Below are positions 42,903 to 54,872 of a stretch of DNA of 64,000 nucleotides, in pieces (position 1 is the stretch's first letter; each line of letters opens with the position of its first letter). The stretch is from Plotosus lineatus. Lineage: Eukaryota; Chordata; Actinopteri; Siluriformes; Plotosidae. Below the pieces are notes generated by a model, which was given only the letters and a program-made list of their open reading frames with translations, had not been told where the DNA came from and did not search any database. The position numbers and the translations under genes are program-made. The stretch is taken from assembly GCA_024760905.1 (NCBI GenBank), contig CM045733.1, positions 22,275,001-22,339,000 on the forward strand. The letters are read 5' to 3'.

Positions 42903-45900
42903 CATTACAAATAGTCAAAACACGAATACTGAACACTTGGACAGCATGAAAAGGCTTAAGATGAGCATGTTGCTCAATAATAAATTAAAATTATTTTTAT
43001 ATTTTTATTTTACGATGATCATTACACCACCTTAAAGACTGCTTCTTGGGGAAAAACAAAACAAAACAAAAAAACCTGGAGCATTGTTAACATGCTAAAC
43101 ACAATAAGAAAATGTATAACCACATAATTTAGTATGTACCAAAGGGATGTCACTGAATAAGGCTTTTCAATTCAGTGCTGCCCACTGAGCCTGAAGCGAA
43201 TAAGTTATTTACACTGCAGAGGAACATAAAATGCATTTTGATACTTAATTTTTTTTTTCTTTCTTTAACACCTTTCAAGTTTGAAAGAGGCAGGTAGGTG
43301 AACTCCAGCTGATGATAGAGTACAGGGAACACTGATTAGCAAATACTGTGAAAACAGTGCTGGTGAACGCTGGAGTGCAAACATACACGTGACGGGTAAC
43401 AAGGAAAAACTCTTCTGATGTAATGACATCATTTTAAATTTCCAAGAAACCAACTGTAGGATAGAAGTGTTGTAATACTCTGGTCTCATCACACTCTACT
43501 ACGGTGGTACCTCACCTTACGAAATTAATCCGTTCCAGAAGTGGTTTCGAAACCTGATTTTTTCGTAAATTGAGCCGCGTTTTACATGTAAAATGCCTGA
43601 TTCGTTCCGAGGCCCCCAATACTACCCCCTAAACCCTTTAAAAATTATAAAATTATACCTTTTAAGGCCTCCTCTTCTGCTTCAATACCGTACCGATGGT
43701 AGATGGGTTTGGCCATTTTCCTTTGCAATATCACTCAACCACATGCCATGAGCCCGCTTCTTCTTTTCACTCACACCAGGAATCACTTTCACTGGAAATC
43801 ACACGCGTGTGTGTGTGTGTGCGTGCGTGCGTGTGTGTGTGTGTGTGTGCGTGCGTGCGTGCGTGTGCACATGCGCGTGTGTTGACCATGTCTTTTTAGC
43901 ATGGTTATAATCTTACAAATATTTATGCAACGTTAAAAGCCTGAGCCAAAAACAAAGTTGCAACGAGCACACTTGAAAAACTCACGAAACAACAGTAATT
44001 CTGTTCTTTACGCGTGTTAGAACTCCGTGAAGAACAATGGGTCGAAGACACATGAAAAGCATCATGGGTATTATGGAGATGCAGCTCCCTCCTAGCCAAT
44101 GGGAGGGAGCTGCATCATGGGTATTATCAGTGCTGTAGTACTTGTTTTAGTGGCTGAGTTGCGTGTACTGACTTAATTTGGTCTACTTTATAGTTGATCA
44201 ATGTAAATTTCCGCAACTGTGTAAATAAAAAGCGGAGATGAAGTGCTAAATAGTTTCAAAGCCCTCCCGCACCCTCCCCGCGCACCGGGCTGAGGTGCTG
44301 CTGCACGCCTCGGTCGCTTCGCTGCCATAGTGTGTGTATTCACTTATTTTTTGACCACTACAGCACTGGGTATTATGGAGATGCAGCTCCCTCCTAGCCA
44401 ATGGGAGGGAGCTGCATCATGGGTATTATGGCAATGCAGCTCCCCCCTAGCCAAAGGAAGGCCAGCAGGGCGGGATGTTGGGAGATAGCCAATGGGAGAG
44501 CAACTCACACATTGTTTGAATTTTTGAGATGGCGTGTTTCATAACGTGAATTTGTTTCGTATCCAGAGACGGAAATTTTAAGCAAATGCATTTCGTAACC
44601 TGGATTTTTCATTTGTTGGGTCTTTCGTAAGGTGAGGTACCACTGTACTTCTAAACAATGTTATTTAACCTGAAATCTGATAAGATGAGGTTGGTCAGTG
44701 CTTAGGACAGCTGTGGAATAAATCATGAAATAACCGAAAGCCTAACAGGAAAAAACCAACACTTAAAGGCTCCACTGAGAGCTGATCACACACACCAGAT
44801 TATAGAAGAGCAAATCTAAAACCAACCCATATCCACACCAGATCAACCCCACAGAGGATATCAGAAGCCTATTACGGTACTTTCAAAATCTGTGAGAGGC
44901 CGCTCCCTTTTCTCATAGGAGTGGAAACCGTTACAAGTTTTCTGACTGTATGTTAGTTTCTGTTTTCCCCAGAATAATATATTATGCTTTATATCCTGAA
45001 GCAGTCTCATACTGAACTGCTTTGTCCTAGTGTTAAGGTCACAGAGAAACTGGAGCCTTTCTCAGCCAACACTGGGTGAAGTGCAGGCAAGGTACACCCT
45101 GAGCCACTTGTCAAACTGTCACACTGCCAACACACAAAAATTTAAACAGACATGTGGCTGTCTTTGGACTGTGCAAGGAACCCAAAGTACCTGAAGAAAA
45201 CCCACGCAAGCACAGGGAGAAAATGCAAACCCCACACAGAAACATCCCTGCCTGGGGCTCAAACCCAGGATCTTCTTACTGTGAACCAGACATGCTAACC
45301 AGTACATATATATATATATGTATGCCACAGCAAATCATCATCTGCCTCTATCTCACCCTATCCTCTGCATCTTGTTCTCTTACACCAACTACCTTCATGT
45401 CTTCATTCACCACATCCATAAATCTTCTCTTTGGTCTTCCTCTAGGCCTTCTGCCTGGCAGAAGCTGGCTTCATCACAGTCTTGTACACTTTACCTTTCA
45501 TTCTTGCCGATACCCTCCTATCACACGACACTTTTCTCCAACCATTCCAACCTGCCTGCACACGTTTCTTCACCTCTTTTCCACACTCTCCATTGCTCTG
45601 GATTGTTGAGCCCAAGTACTTAAAATCCTCCACCTTCTTTATCTCTGCTCCCTTTAACCTTACTGTTCCTCTTGGGTCCTTCTCATTCACAAACATGTCT
45701 TTTTTTTTTTTTTCTTAGTGATGCTAACCTTCATTCATCTCCTTTCCAGGGCATACCTCCACCTCTCTAGATTTTCCTGCACTTGTTCTCTGCTCTCACT
45801 ACAGATCACAATGTCATCTGGCAATATCATAGTCCATGGAGATTCTTGTCTAGCCTCGTCTGTCAGCCTGTCCATCACCATAGCAAACAAGAAGGGGCTC

Positions 45901-47706
45901 AGAGCTGACCCTTGATGCAGTCCCACCTCCACCTTGAACTCTTCTGTCACACCGACAGCACACCTCACCACTGTCTTATATCTCTCACACATGCCCTGTA
46001 CCACTCTAACATACTTCTCTGCCACTCCAGACTTCCTTGTGCAATACCACAGTTCCTCTCTCTGCACCTTGTCATATGCTTTCTCCAGATCCACAAAGGC
46101 ACAATGCAGCGCCCTCTGACCTTCTTTGTACTTCTCTATTAACATCCTCAAAGCAACACTGCATCTGTGGTGCTCTTTCTTGGCATGAAACCAAACTGTT
46201 TTTCACAACTGCTGACCTCTGCCCTTAGTCTAGCTTCCACTATTCTTTCCCATAACTTCATTGTATGGCTCAAACTTTATCCCTCTGTAGTTGCCACAAC
46301 TCTGAACGTCTCCCTTGTTAACACCTTGTTCTTGAGTTTTTATATCAAATCCATCCAATTCACATGAATACTATAACTGAAACTGCGGAACTATAGCCGT
46401 GATTCAAAAAATATGGCGCTCCAGAAATTATAAGCATGTTGGATCACATGATTGGGGCAGAAAAATGAGGCAGGGTGCATCCAAGAGATAAAACTTGAAT
46501 GAATCGTGTTTCCAAGTTCATCAAGATCCCGATCAAGGTTAAGGTCTGATCAGCTCAACTAGGCTCTACAACAATTGCCACATTGGCGTCAAATTCTAAT
46601 AATTGTGGTAGTTAAAATTGTGACAGTCAGAAATTTTGCAATGATCAGTACATAATCTTCCCAAATACAGGGTAATCATTTAATAAGTTACAACTACAAA
46701 TTTATATAACTATGTATTGTATACGATAATAGGCCTTACAATGGAGTATAGATTGTATTTTCAAATGTAAAAAGTAGTTTGTAGTTTGAAAAGAATTTCA
46801 TTAAGATCATCTGCATTCAGTTCTCCGTGTGTACACACCACGTTGTTGCTGTCTCTGGCATGACACATGTCATAATTTTCCTTTTGTTGCTGTAAAGTGG
46901 GCTGAAATAAATGATGCTTTGTTCTCTGTGAAACTCTGTAGCAGAACCTTTCGATCCAGTTCAACTTCATTGTGCTTCACAAAGCTGCTTAGCTAGTCTA
47001 GACGGGGCGTTTAATTAGGAGAGCTCACATTCTCAGCACATGCCATTTTACGACGTGTGGAACACACAACTGCATAACTGTGTGTGTGTGTGTATGTGTG
47101 TGTGTGTGTGTGTGTGTGTATCTTCCCCACATACTACGACCCACATTCCCATACCTCGGATTGCAGCTGAAGGGGATTTCAGACTGAGGTGAGGGAAACA
47201 GAGACAAGCTCTGAGACGTTTCTGTCTCCGCAGGGAAGACACGTTTGATACATTCAGACAGCAGTGTCAGCACATTTCCCTACATATGCCCAATTTCCTT
47301 CCTTATTCATTCTGTCAAATAGTTGTGCATAATGTGTCCCACTGCACAGAGGAAATAAGATTAAAAGTGTGTCTGCTCAGGCTGTCGTGTTTATGTGCGC
47401 TAGTGGACTCGTGCCTACACACATTTCCTGGTATATATAAAATACTGTCTCATACATACATAAGTCACAAACACAGCTACTTTATCACAAGACACATGTG
47501 TAACGTGTTTGACGTCAGAGAAGACCCTGAACAGCTGGACAGCTAAGCCCTGATTAAGAGAAGAAAGCTGGAATGGTTTCTGATGGATGAGAAGCTGGAA
47601 CACAGATTTCACTCTGAAAATCAGGGGGGCCTCCAGCTCATCAAAATTGAGCAGGGAAAGAGGCCAGTAAAAAGTATACGAGCTGTCAACAACCTAAGGC
47701 TGGGCT

Positions 47707-47740
<34 letters not shown>

Positions 47741-49440
47741 TTTGGATATTCCTGGCACAAGAAGCAGAAATCATATACTTTGAAGAACAGCACTAGCCCC
47801 AAAGACACAAGGAGACAAGTCAGTCCATAAATACACGCATTCCTATTTAGCGGAATTGCAGGAACCATTGCAGGCTTATTTGCTGGACATGCTGTGGAAT
47901 CCCTGTCATCCTGGCTACACACACACACAAGAAGGTCATTACTGAACTGACTACTGTACATACACATGGCCCTGTGTAAACACACACACAGCTTACCATG
48001 GTCCTCGCGGCGGAAGCGTTTGTACAGGGCGAACTTGGCTGGGTTGTCAGCGACGGTGAACTTCTGCAGCAGAGCTTCAATAACCTGCTGTACTGTGTTG
48101 AAGCTGCTGATGTGCAGAGTGTTTACAGAGCCACGCGGTAAATAAAACGCCTCCGCTGCCTTCATCCCTGCTATCTCACCCGTCACGGTGATGGGCCGCC
48201 GCAGCTCCAGCTGCACTTTAATGAAGCCAGTGTACAAGCCATCAGGATTCTGGCAGCAGAGAAGGAGAAACATTACATTTAGCCAGTACATAATAAATAA
48301 ATAACATTACATTTAACACATGAATAAACGTGCGGTTTGAGAAACATCAGCTCGATATGATCAGTACAGTACATTGTTATTTTACTTCTTTTTGGAATTG
48401 TCTGATATTATCAAAGGACTTTTGATTCAATACCAAGCTGAAAATAATGTTAGTAATGTTTGTAGGCAGCTCGATATTACTGCTATAAAACAATATAAGG
48501 AGCAAATGTGAGGACATGATGTCCCGTGATAAACGGGTGTAGTGTACGGGAGTGTCTTTGGATCACACATCGAGTGTTCCTGGGATAGTATCCTTATCCA
48601 CATGATTCTGACCAGGAGCAATGATAACTCCACACACACACGCACACACGCGCGCACACACAATTGTGTCCTGAAACTACACAGAAATTTGTCATAAAGT
48701 GTCAATGTCCTTTAAATCTGTTTCTTGGTGACAGAGTTTCAGTCGACGCTTAAAATACCCACAACCGCAAAAAAACTGTGATTCTGACATGAAGTTACAC
48801 TGGACTATGTGTGTCAAATATGACGTGAAGAGCAAGAGTACAGTGTCCAGATTAACCTCAGATTACAGGCAATACAACCTCTCCAAGTGTCTTAGACCAT
48901 ATCTTTCTTCTTCTTTTCCTTTCGGCTGTTCCCTTCAGGGGTCGCAACAGAAAAATCATCTGCCTCCATCTCACCCGATCATCTGCATCTTCTTCTCTTA
49001 CGCCAACTACCTTCATGTCCTCCCTTCACCACATCCATAAATCTCCTCTTTGACCTTCCTCTAGGCCTTCTGCCTGGTAGCTACAACCTCAGCATCTTCC
49101 TACCAATATATTCACTATCCATCCTCTGTACATGTCCAAACCATCTCAATCTAGCCTCTCTGACTTTGTCTCCGAAACCTCTTACATGTGCTGTCCCTCT
49201 GATGTCCTCATTCTCTTAGACCATATGTCAGTGCCAAAAAGAAAACTTCCAGGGGCCAAGTACAGGTCAGGAGGGAGGGCCAACGCACCATTTGCTGGTG
49301 TATGATAAAATAAATACACCAGCAGTTGAGCTTAACTAGCCCAAACATACAGGCCTGACGTTACCACTTCCTTCACCTAATACACTCAGATGCTCTCACA
49401 CATGCACAAACTTAATAAAAGAGGAGACAGAGACACTGTA

Positions 49441-49526
<86 letters not shown>

Positions 49527-50196
49527 CCATAAAACATAACAACACAACAGTCATTTATATAGGTATATGTGAATCATTCAGGTAACCCAAACAAAAGGAG
49601 ACCCTCTGACATCACACTGATTTTATCATTATTACACAGAGTCAAGGTTGAATTGGGACACAAGGACAGCAGGATGAGTCGCATCTCTTCGAGAGGAGAG
49701 AGACTACTGTACTGTAGTTGAGATGAGGGCATGTCAGTGAAATATACTACACCTTACTGACTTTCAGAACGGAAGTTTACATGTGTCGTGTATGCTCTTA
49801 AACATAATGTAACACACGAGACATCAGCTGAGGTGATCTGCTTGACAGCGGACAAACCTTTACTAAGTGGTCTAATTAGCATGCATCTCAGTGAGAGATT
49901 ATCTTATGAGAATCAGGAGCATGCGTGAGATAATATAAGATAAGAGATATTTACCGTCAACTGTTGCATGAACATTTCGCAGCTCTCAGTTTAACAAGAA
50001 TTATACATGCATTGTTATGAGCGGTCAGGAATGGTATAGGTTTGTATGGTGGACTGGAGGAAGGCAATACGGAGGCGGAGAAACTCACCAGTGTCATTTT
50101 AAAGTGGTCTCGTGTGGCTGTGTTATACAATTCAATCTTGTGTCTGATCTCGTCATTACTGAGATGAGTCCGGAGATCCTTTTCCTTCTCAACATC
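42461..50196 (-). CDS. rassf3: Ras association domain family member 3, partial (last four coding exons)
   Basis: Small Ras-effector-like scaffold with a Ras-association domain and a C-terminal SARAH helix that pairs with MST kinases. Exons 50089-50196, 47997-48249, 42712-42827 and 42461-42610 join in frame and give 208 residues before the stop. In order: DVEKEKDLRTHLSNDEIRHK; RA domain (YTGFIKVQLELRRPITVTGE, VNTLHISSFNTVQQVIEALL, NPAKFALYKRFRRED, YVCKLSEGEHPLFLRLLAGP); SARAH (FLRILDKEEQDQVTVITTRY to EKLEEALRVISNHN). Residue matches alone do not exclude RASSF1 or RASSF5. The linker DVEKEK and the location tail-to-tail with gns point to rassf3. The first coding exon (human MSSGYSSLEEDEDFFF type) was not found and is probably beyond 64000. 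Confidence 0.92.
42712..42827 (-). CDS. rassf3: rassf3 exon (RA domain, second half)
   Basis: VYVCKLSEGEHPLFLRLLAG then PNLDTLSFVLREQQTGEVM. The acceptor is tctctacag and the donor ATG|gtgagc. A (CA)n of about 26 units lies just upstream of the acceptor (42849-42900). Confidence 0.95.
42849..42900. repeat. (CA)n microsatellite
   Basis: About 26 CA units ((TG)n on the coding strand), 22 bases before the rassf3 exon 42712-42827 acceptor. Confidence 0.96.
43502..44645. mobile_element. Tigger/mariner-like non-autonomous element
   Basis: The left end CGGTGGTACCTCACCTTACG and the right-end complement CAGTGGTACCTCACCTTACG are inverted repeats, with TA at 43500-43501 and 44646-44647. Inside are a (TG)n/(GC)n run (43806-43875) and two copies of a hairpin. 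No transposase frame. In the rassf3 intron. Confidence 0.84.
44063..44430. repeat. Two copies of a hairpin inside the transposon
   Basis: ATGCAGCTCCCTCC-TAGCCAAT-GGGAGGGAGCTGCAT, a self-complementary unit with ATCATGGGTATTAT, occurs near 44078-44130 and 44380-44430. Confidence 0.85.
45000..45310 (-). repeat. V-SINE-like copy
   Basis: GAACTGCTTTGTCCTAGTGT, AGGTACACCCTGAGCCACTT, GTCTTTGGACTGTGCAAGGA, AACCCCACACAGAAACATCC. Confidence 0.75.
45326..46330 (-). mobile_element. RTE-like LINE fragment (RT region), deleted
   Basis: Minus strand encodes LHCAFVDLEKAYDKVQREEL, GLHQGSALSPFLFAMVMDRL and DDIVICSESREQVQENLERW. The catalytic F/YADD is changed to LPDD. A later piece has FKYLGSTIQSNGECGKEVKK, then jumps from VYKTVMKPAS to the LPGRRPRGR-type end at about 45462, so roughly 400 bp is deleted. 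Inactive. Confidence 0.85.
47080..47119. repeat. (TG)n microsatellite
   Basis: About 20 units with one TATG interruption. The rest of 46340-47690 shows no feature that I can name. Confidence 0.94.
47708..47740. repeat. (TG)n/(GA)n microsatellite
   Basis: Twelve TG units then GAGAGAGAGA, about 260 bases past the donor of exon 47997-48249. Confidence 0.92.
47997..48249 (-). CDS. rassf3: rassf3 exon (RA domain, first half)
   Basis: NPDGLYTGFIKVQLELRRPI to YKRFRREDH, 84 codons plus one base. The acceptor is gctgccag and the donor CATG|gtaagc. An insert GEIAGMKAAEAFYLPRG replaces the human PPQTSPNSGKLSPSSNG stretch. Confidence 0.95.
48903..49213 (-). mobile_element. RTE-like LINE 3' fragment with target-site duplication
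   Basis: CTTCTTCTTTTCCTTTCGGC tail to GCTGTCCCTCTGATGTCCTC. Flanked by perfect 13-bp TCTTAGACCATAT at 48890-48902 and 49214-49226. In the rassf3 intron between exons 50089 and 48249. Confidence 0.9.
49441..49523. repeat. poly-A then (TA)n
   Basis: About 32 A followed by about 24 TA units. The remainder of 49227-50088 is ordinary intron. Confidence 0.95.
50089..50196 (-). CDS. rassf3: rassf3 exon (linker)
   Basis: 36 codons, DVEKEKDLRTHLSNDEIRHK then IELYNTATRDHFKMTL. The acceptor is ttgtttag and the donor CTG|gtgagt. The exon begins in phase 0. Confidence 0.93.
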
Positions 50197-50539
50197 CTAA
50201 ACAACACAAAGATACGCAGAGTTAATGCAAAAGGGAAGGAAAAAAAAAGACATCCGAAACTTGAGGATCAAGTAGTACTTCAAAACAATATCCACCCATA
50301 TTCAGTGCACATAACCACACAATCCTGATATTCTATACACGTTGATTTTAGGAGAGGATGAGGTGTCAAAGAATTTTCCACATTTCATATAAAGAATCAC
50401 AATATACACAATTACTACTAGATTTCCAATATTTTCTGTAAAATATTTACAACATTTCAGCAACAATTATGATTTTTATAAAGAAAACAGTAAAAAGTCA
50501 TAAATTCATATATTAATTAAGTTCTGAATATTAATTCAG

Positions 50540-50680
50540 CCGCAAGGAGCATGGAGCCTATCTCAGCCCATTTTGGGTGCAGGTGGGGGGAAAGCAGTCA
50601 TTGACTCGAACCCAAGACATTCTTGCTGTGAGGCAGACATGCTAATAATCACTTAGCTGCTGTTCCACCGCAGTATAAAT
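50540..50680 (-). repeat. V-SINE-like fragment
   Basis: GCATGGAGCCTATCTCAGCC, CATTCTTGCTGTGAGGCAGA and ACTTAGCTGCTGTTCCACC. No gene seen in 50200-51490. Confidence 0.6.
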
Positions 50681-51490
50681 GATGTACTGCAAATGATTTA
50701 TACTTTTCTGAAATATTGTACAAGGGGATGATTAAGTCAAAATCGATCAGAATTTTGTTATATTACCAAGCCTGAGTTAAAGGCAAAGATGACACTTGTT
50801 AACGGTCAAGCTCAATCTAAACTTAAAAATAACTTTCACATTTGCCTGTGTGCAAAATTATAGACCGATAGCTTCTATTCTAACAATATTAGGAGTGATT
50901 GTGTTAAAAAGTCAAAGAATGATGATGTCATCAAGGCCCAAGTTAACAGGAGGCCTATGGCTTTACTATATTTCTAGTCTCCAACTCCACAGGAAATTGT
51001 TTCAATCAAAACCTTTCAACATCTCAAACATACTTCTGTCAACAAATGCCATATGAATGTTTCAGTTTCCTGTACATGTTAACCTGAGCCTCCATAACAA
51101 CATCACGAGACTCAGTTTTCAAATAACTGTCTATAAAGTTGTTTAAACAGAAGCTATCAGCATTATATTTTGCACACAGAAAGATATTAAGAGCTGATGA
51201 AGATCAGTCCAGCCCAGTGATGAATCATTGCGAAAAATAAATAAATAAAATAATAACAATAAAATAAATAAAAATAAAAACCAGACACCCTTGACACAAA
51301 AAGAATGTTACAACGTCTCACAGTGCTGTTTTTATTGTGTAACTTTAACAGGGAACGACCAGCTACACATGAGGCAATTCTGATACACCGCTCCAACTGA
51401 TGCTCAGGATTAGACGAGGAAAACCCAAAGTGAGAATATTTACACCCATGCATCTGAAAGCTCTCCAGTCCAACATACTAGCTTAAAATA

Positions 51491-51820
51491 CAGGTATAAC
51501 TCAACATAACTCGACCCAAGTTGCTTCCAGTTAAGTCGTTCTCTATTATACGTCAGTTTTCAAAAAAAATAAAATAAAAAATCCCCCACTGTGCTAAGAA
51601 CCCTGGGCAAGGTCTTAACCACAAGTGTGCCTCTGTTCACCAAGCAGTATTAATGGGTACCAGTAAAAATATACTGGGAAGGTAACCTGCGATGGACTAG
51701 CGTCCCATCCAGGAGGAGATGAACTAGTCGCTTCACGCTACAGAAACCGGGTGTAAGCACCGGTCCAGTGAGCCACTATGGCTCGGGTGTAAAAAAGCCA
51801 AACGGACTTTACCTTACCTT

Positions 51821-51873
<53 letters not shown>

Positions 51874-51931
51874 AAAAATAAATAAAGTTTACATCATTAT
51901 AATCATATTATTTATATTTAGGATATTATAT

Positions 51932-51991
<60 letters not shown>

Positions 51992-52114
51992 CAAGTAAAT
52001 TTAGCATAGCCTAGCCTAGGCTAGCCTACAGTCAAGCTAATCCGATTTCAGTAATTTTTCGACTTAAGTCGTCTCTCCTGGAACTAATTAACGACATAAG
52101 CTGAAGTATACCTT
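51491..52114. mobile_element. Tc1/mariner-like non-autonomous element with nested SINE
   Basis: The left end CAGGTATAACTCAACATAAC and the right-end complement AAGGTATACTTCAGCTTATG are inverted repeats, with TA on each side. Contains a third-family SINE and two (TA)n runs (51823-51869, 51930-51988). Confidence 0.72.
51580..51825 (+). repeat. SINE, third family, nested
   Basis: CACTGTGCTAAGAACCCTGG, GAAGGTAACCTGCGATGGAC, AGTGAGCCACTATGGCTCGG and an AAGCCAAACGGACTTTACC end. Confidence 0.8.
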
Positions 52115-52659
52115 TACTATAAATTCCATATGAACCAACTGCAGTCTAAATAAAAACATTGCTTAAATTGAAATATACTCAAAACTAGGCCATTCTATTG
52201 CTCCTTAATCCCTCCTACCTGGAATAACGAGTAAAAGATTTCAGGCACGTTTGTACCATCGCACGATGTACTGTTATCATCAGAAGCTTCAAGTGCACTC
52301 AGGTCTTACATGGTCAAAAGACGGCAGAGAGCAGCAGGTCTGCGTTCACCAGCTGGCCTGTTCAAAACAAAGCTTGAAGGCATGCAGGACATCTTAGCAC
52401 AGAAGGCACAGAGTCCCTTATAAGGTAAGGTTCTTTTCTCAGGCAATAATGCCAACACAAGGACCTTCACACCGTGGAGTTCCATTTAAATACTGTACCT
52501 CATAACTGAGTTGTGTTTCAAACACTGAATACTTAATGCTACTGTGCAGGTCAAACGTCTTCTCAAGTCCCAGTGGCAATAACATTTGATTGTGGTCCGA
52601 GTTTGTTTTTCACATGATAGTACAAAAAGGGAAAAAGCCGAAAGGAAAAGAAGAAGAAT

Positions 52660-53020
52660 CACTTATCACTCACTTATTTGACAAACTACTTATTCTTAGG
52701 GTCATGAGAAGGCTAGAGCCCATCTTATCCAAGACTGGTCGAAGGCAGGGTGCACCCTGAACAGCTTGGCAGTCCATCATGGGACACTCACATAAAACCG
52801 TTCACACTTACGTCCACACCTAGGGTCAATTTGGAACAGCCAATTAGGCTAATATGCATGTCTCTAAACTAAGAGGAAACTGGAGTACCGAGAGGAAATC
52901 CTCACAAGCATGGGGCACATGCAAACTCCACACAGAACCGCCCATGCCCGGGACTTAAGTCCAGGGCCTTCTTGCCATGAAGTGGACGTGTTAACCACTA
53001 CACCACAGTGTCACCCATGG
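52660..53020 (-). repeat. V-SINE-like copy
   Basis: AGGGTGCACCCTGAACAGCT, ACCTAGGGTCAATTTGGAAC, AACTCCACACAGAACCGCC and CACTACACCACAGTGTCACC (head complement). A short SINE end GGGAAAAAGCCGAAAGGAAA precedes it at 52628. 52115-52627 shows nothing I can name. Confidence 0.78.
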
Positions 53021-54029
53021 TAGCATCAGCATTATTGATATTGAGAAAAAAAAAAAAAAAAGATTGTACTCTTGTGGTCTAAGCACGATTGCTATACTCA
53101 GGCACTGACACAACAATTTAAAAATACTTTCAAAAATGTGAGGCGCTCCACCGAATGTAGGCGCTTGTCGCACGGACTACTTTCGAGAAAATGGCCAAAA
53201 AAGTAAAAATATGGTCATTTTTTTAATCGAAATTCGTATTTTTGCATAAACTATTAAAACAAGTATTCAACTATCACTTGAAGTGAAATCGACTAAAACT
53301 CACCAAAAATGTATTTTATTTCCATTTTTTTCTGACGAGTACCCTCATAAAACATTATAAAAGCAGTAGCAAACTTACCGGTTTTCTTTGCAATTATTCA
53401 CCAAGTTCGGTAAAAGACACACTGTAATCCATACACCAGAAGAACGGTCGTGAAGTCGTCTCTCCATTTTGGATACTGTTTTAATATTAAAATGCCATTT
53501 CAGTGAATAAAATAAAGATTATAAAGACGATATGCATGTAAACAATGCAGGCTAGTTGCTAAGGAAGATATGAAACGAGCACCCTGATTGGTGAACTCGG
53601 GCTTGCACATGCTCACTGCCCATCACACGTTAACTTCCAGTTTACTGCCTGACTCTAGTATACCGCATGCAGAACTTATCTCCGACTTTCTCTTCAATAA
53701 CAGTAAGCAAGTTTATTTATAAGATTGTGAATACACATAATTTCTGGAAAAGGAGAGCGAAATGTCATCTGTGATGTCTAGCAGCATTAGTATAGATGTT
53801 AAACTCGACGCTGGAATTTGGCATTGAAGAAGATTTCTCTCCCTCTCTCTCTCTGTTACATATACACACACACAGTGTGCAAACGGTTAAATGAGCAGCA
53901 TCCAGATGCACTAATGCAATTTGAATGGAATAAAAAAATACAGTATATGAAGAGAGTGCGGCAAATGAGTGCAAATGGTGCGATAGATGCACAAATGAGC
54001 AGTCACCCACTGTTTACAGTCTGTCTGTA

Positions 54030-54030
<1 letters not shown>

Positions 54031-54064
<34 letters not shown>
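54031..54064. repeat. (TG)n microsatellite
   Basis: About 17 TG units. Confidence 0.94.
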
Positions 54065-54066
<2 letters not shown>

Positions 54067-54516
54067 TATCTCAGGTCTGCTGGAATATTAAGAAAAAGAC
54101 ATGATTCCATTGCAATTCAGTCAAAGAAAATCCCATATGTTCAGTATTATGTACTTTAGAAACTTAATATGAGTATTGTATGAGTATTGGTGTTTTTCTC
54201 TGCATGCAAAATTCGATTATGGAAATTTTTTTTGATCATTTGATTTGTGTGTAATCTTGTCTGTACTGGACATGCTGGATCGTGGGTTGTTTAGTTTTGT
54301 ACGAAAATTGGTCAAGACCTGAAAAATACTTAAATGTTTCATACCTTTTACATATAAATGTTTTAATAAAAAAGTGTGATGACTGGTGTTTGTGAAGATG
54401 ATGTGATCTTATCTGCTGAGCAGGATATAGATGAAGCTGATAATGCTGAGGGCAGAGTTGCTTACTTGTATAAAGAGATCAGAGAGTTTTGTTATATGGT
54501 TATCTTATATATATAT

Positions 54517-54872
54517 ATGGGGCAGTGGTGGTCTAGTGGTATAGGGCGCTGGATCGCTGATCCAAACGTTGGGGGTTCGAGTCCCACTCTCCACAAGGTT
54601 GTCACTGTCCCCCCCCGCCCCAGTGCAGCTAACTGGGTTATCAAAGGCAGGCCATGTCTCTCACTGTCTATGGTGAGAGGCAGGTAAAAGAACCATTGAT
54701 GACTTTCGAAAAGAGTAGGCTGCAAGGCCGTCAGCGTGTTTCTGTCCCTAGCTAAAAGGGTTGTGACAGGAAGGGCATCCGACGTAAAAACCTATGCCAA
54801 AACAAACGTGTGAATCAAATGATTCGCTGTGGCGACTCCCGAGTAAAAGGGAAAAAGCTGAAAGGAAGACAG
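54517..54872 (+). repeat. tRNA-derived SINE with RTE-type tail, full length
   Basis: GGCAGTGGTGGTCTAGTGGT (A-box), GGTTCGAGTCC (B-box), CTAACTGGGTTATCAAAGGC, GTGACAGGAAGGGCATCCGA, GATTCGCTGTGGCGACTCCC, ending GAAAAAGCTGAAAGGAAGAC. TATATATA flanks both sides. The best intact copy in the window. Confidence 0.9.

Noticed and set aside
53765..54066. Short frames near 53.8-54.1 kb as rassf3 first exon
   Set aside because: No similarity to the RASSF3 N-terminus, and they overlap a TG repeat inside a transposon-like element.
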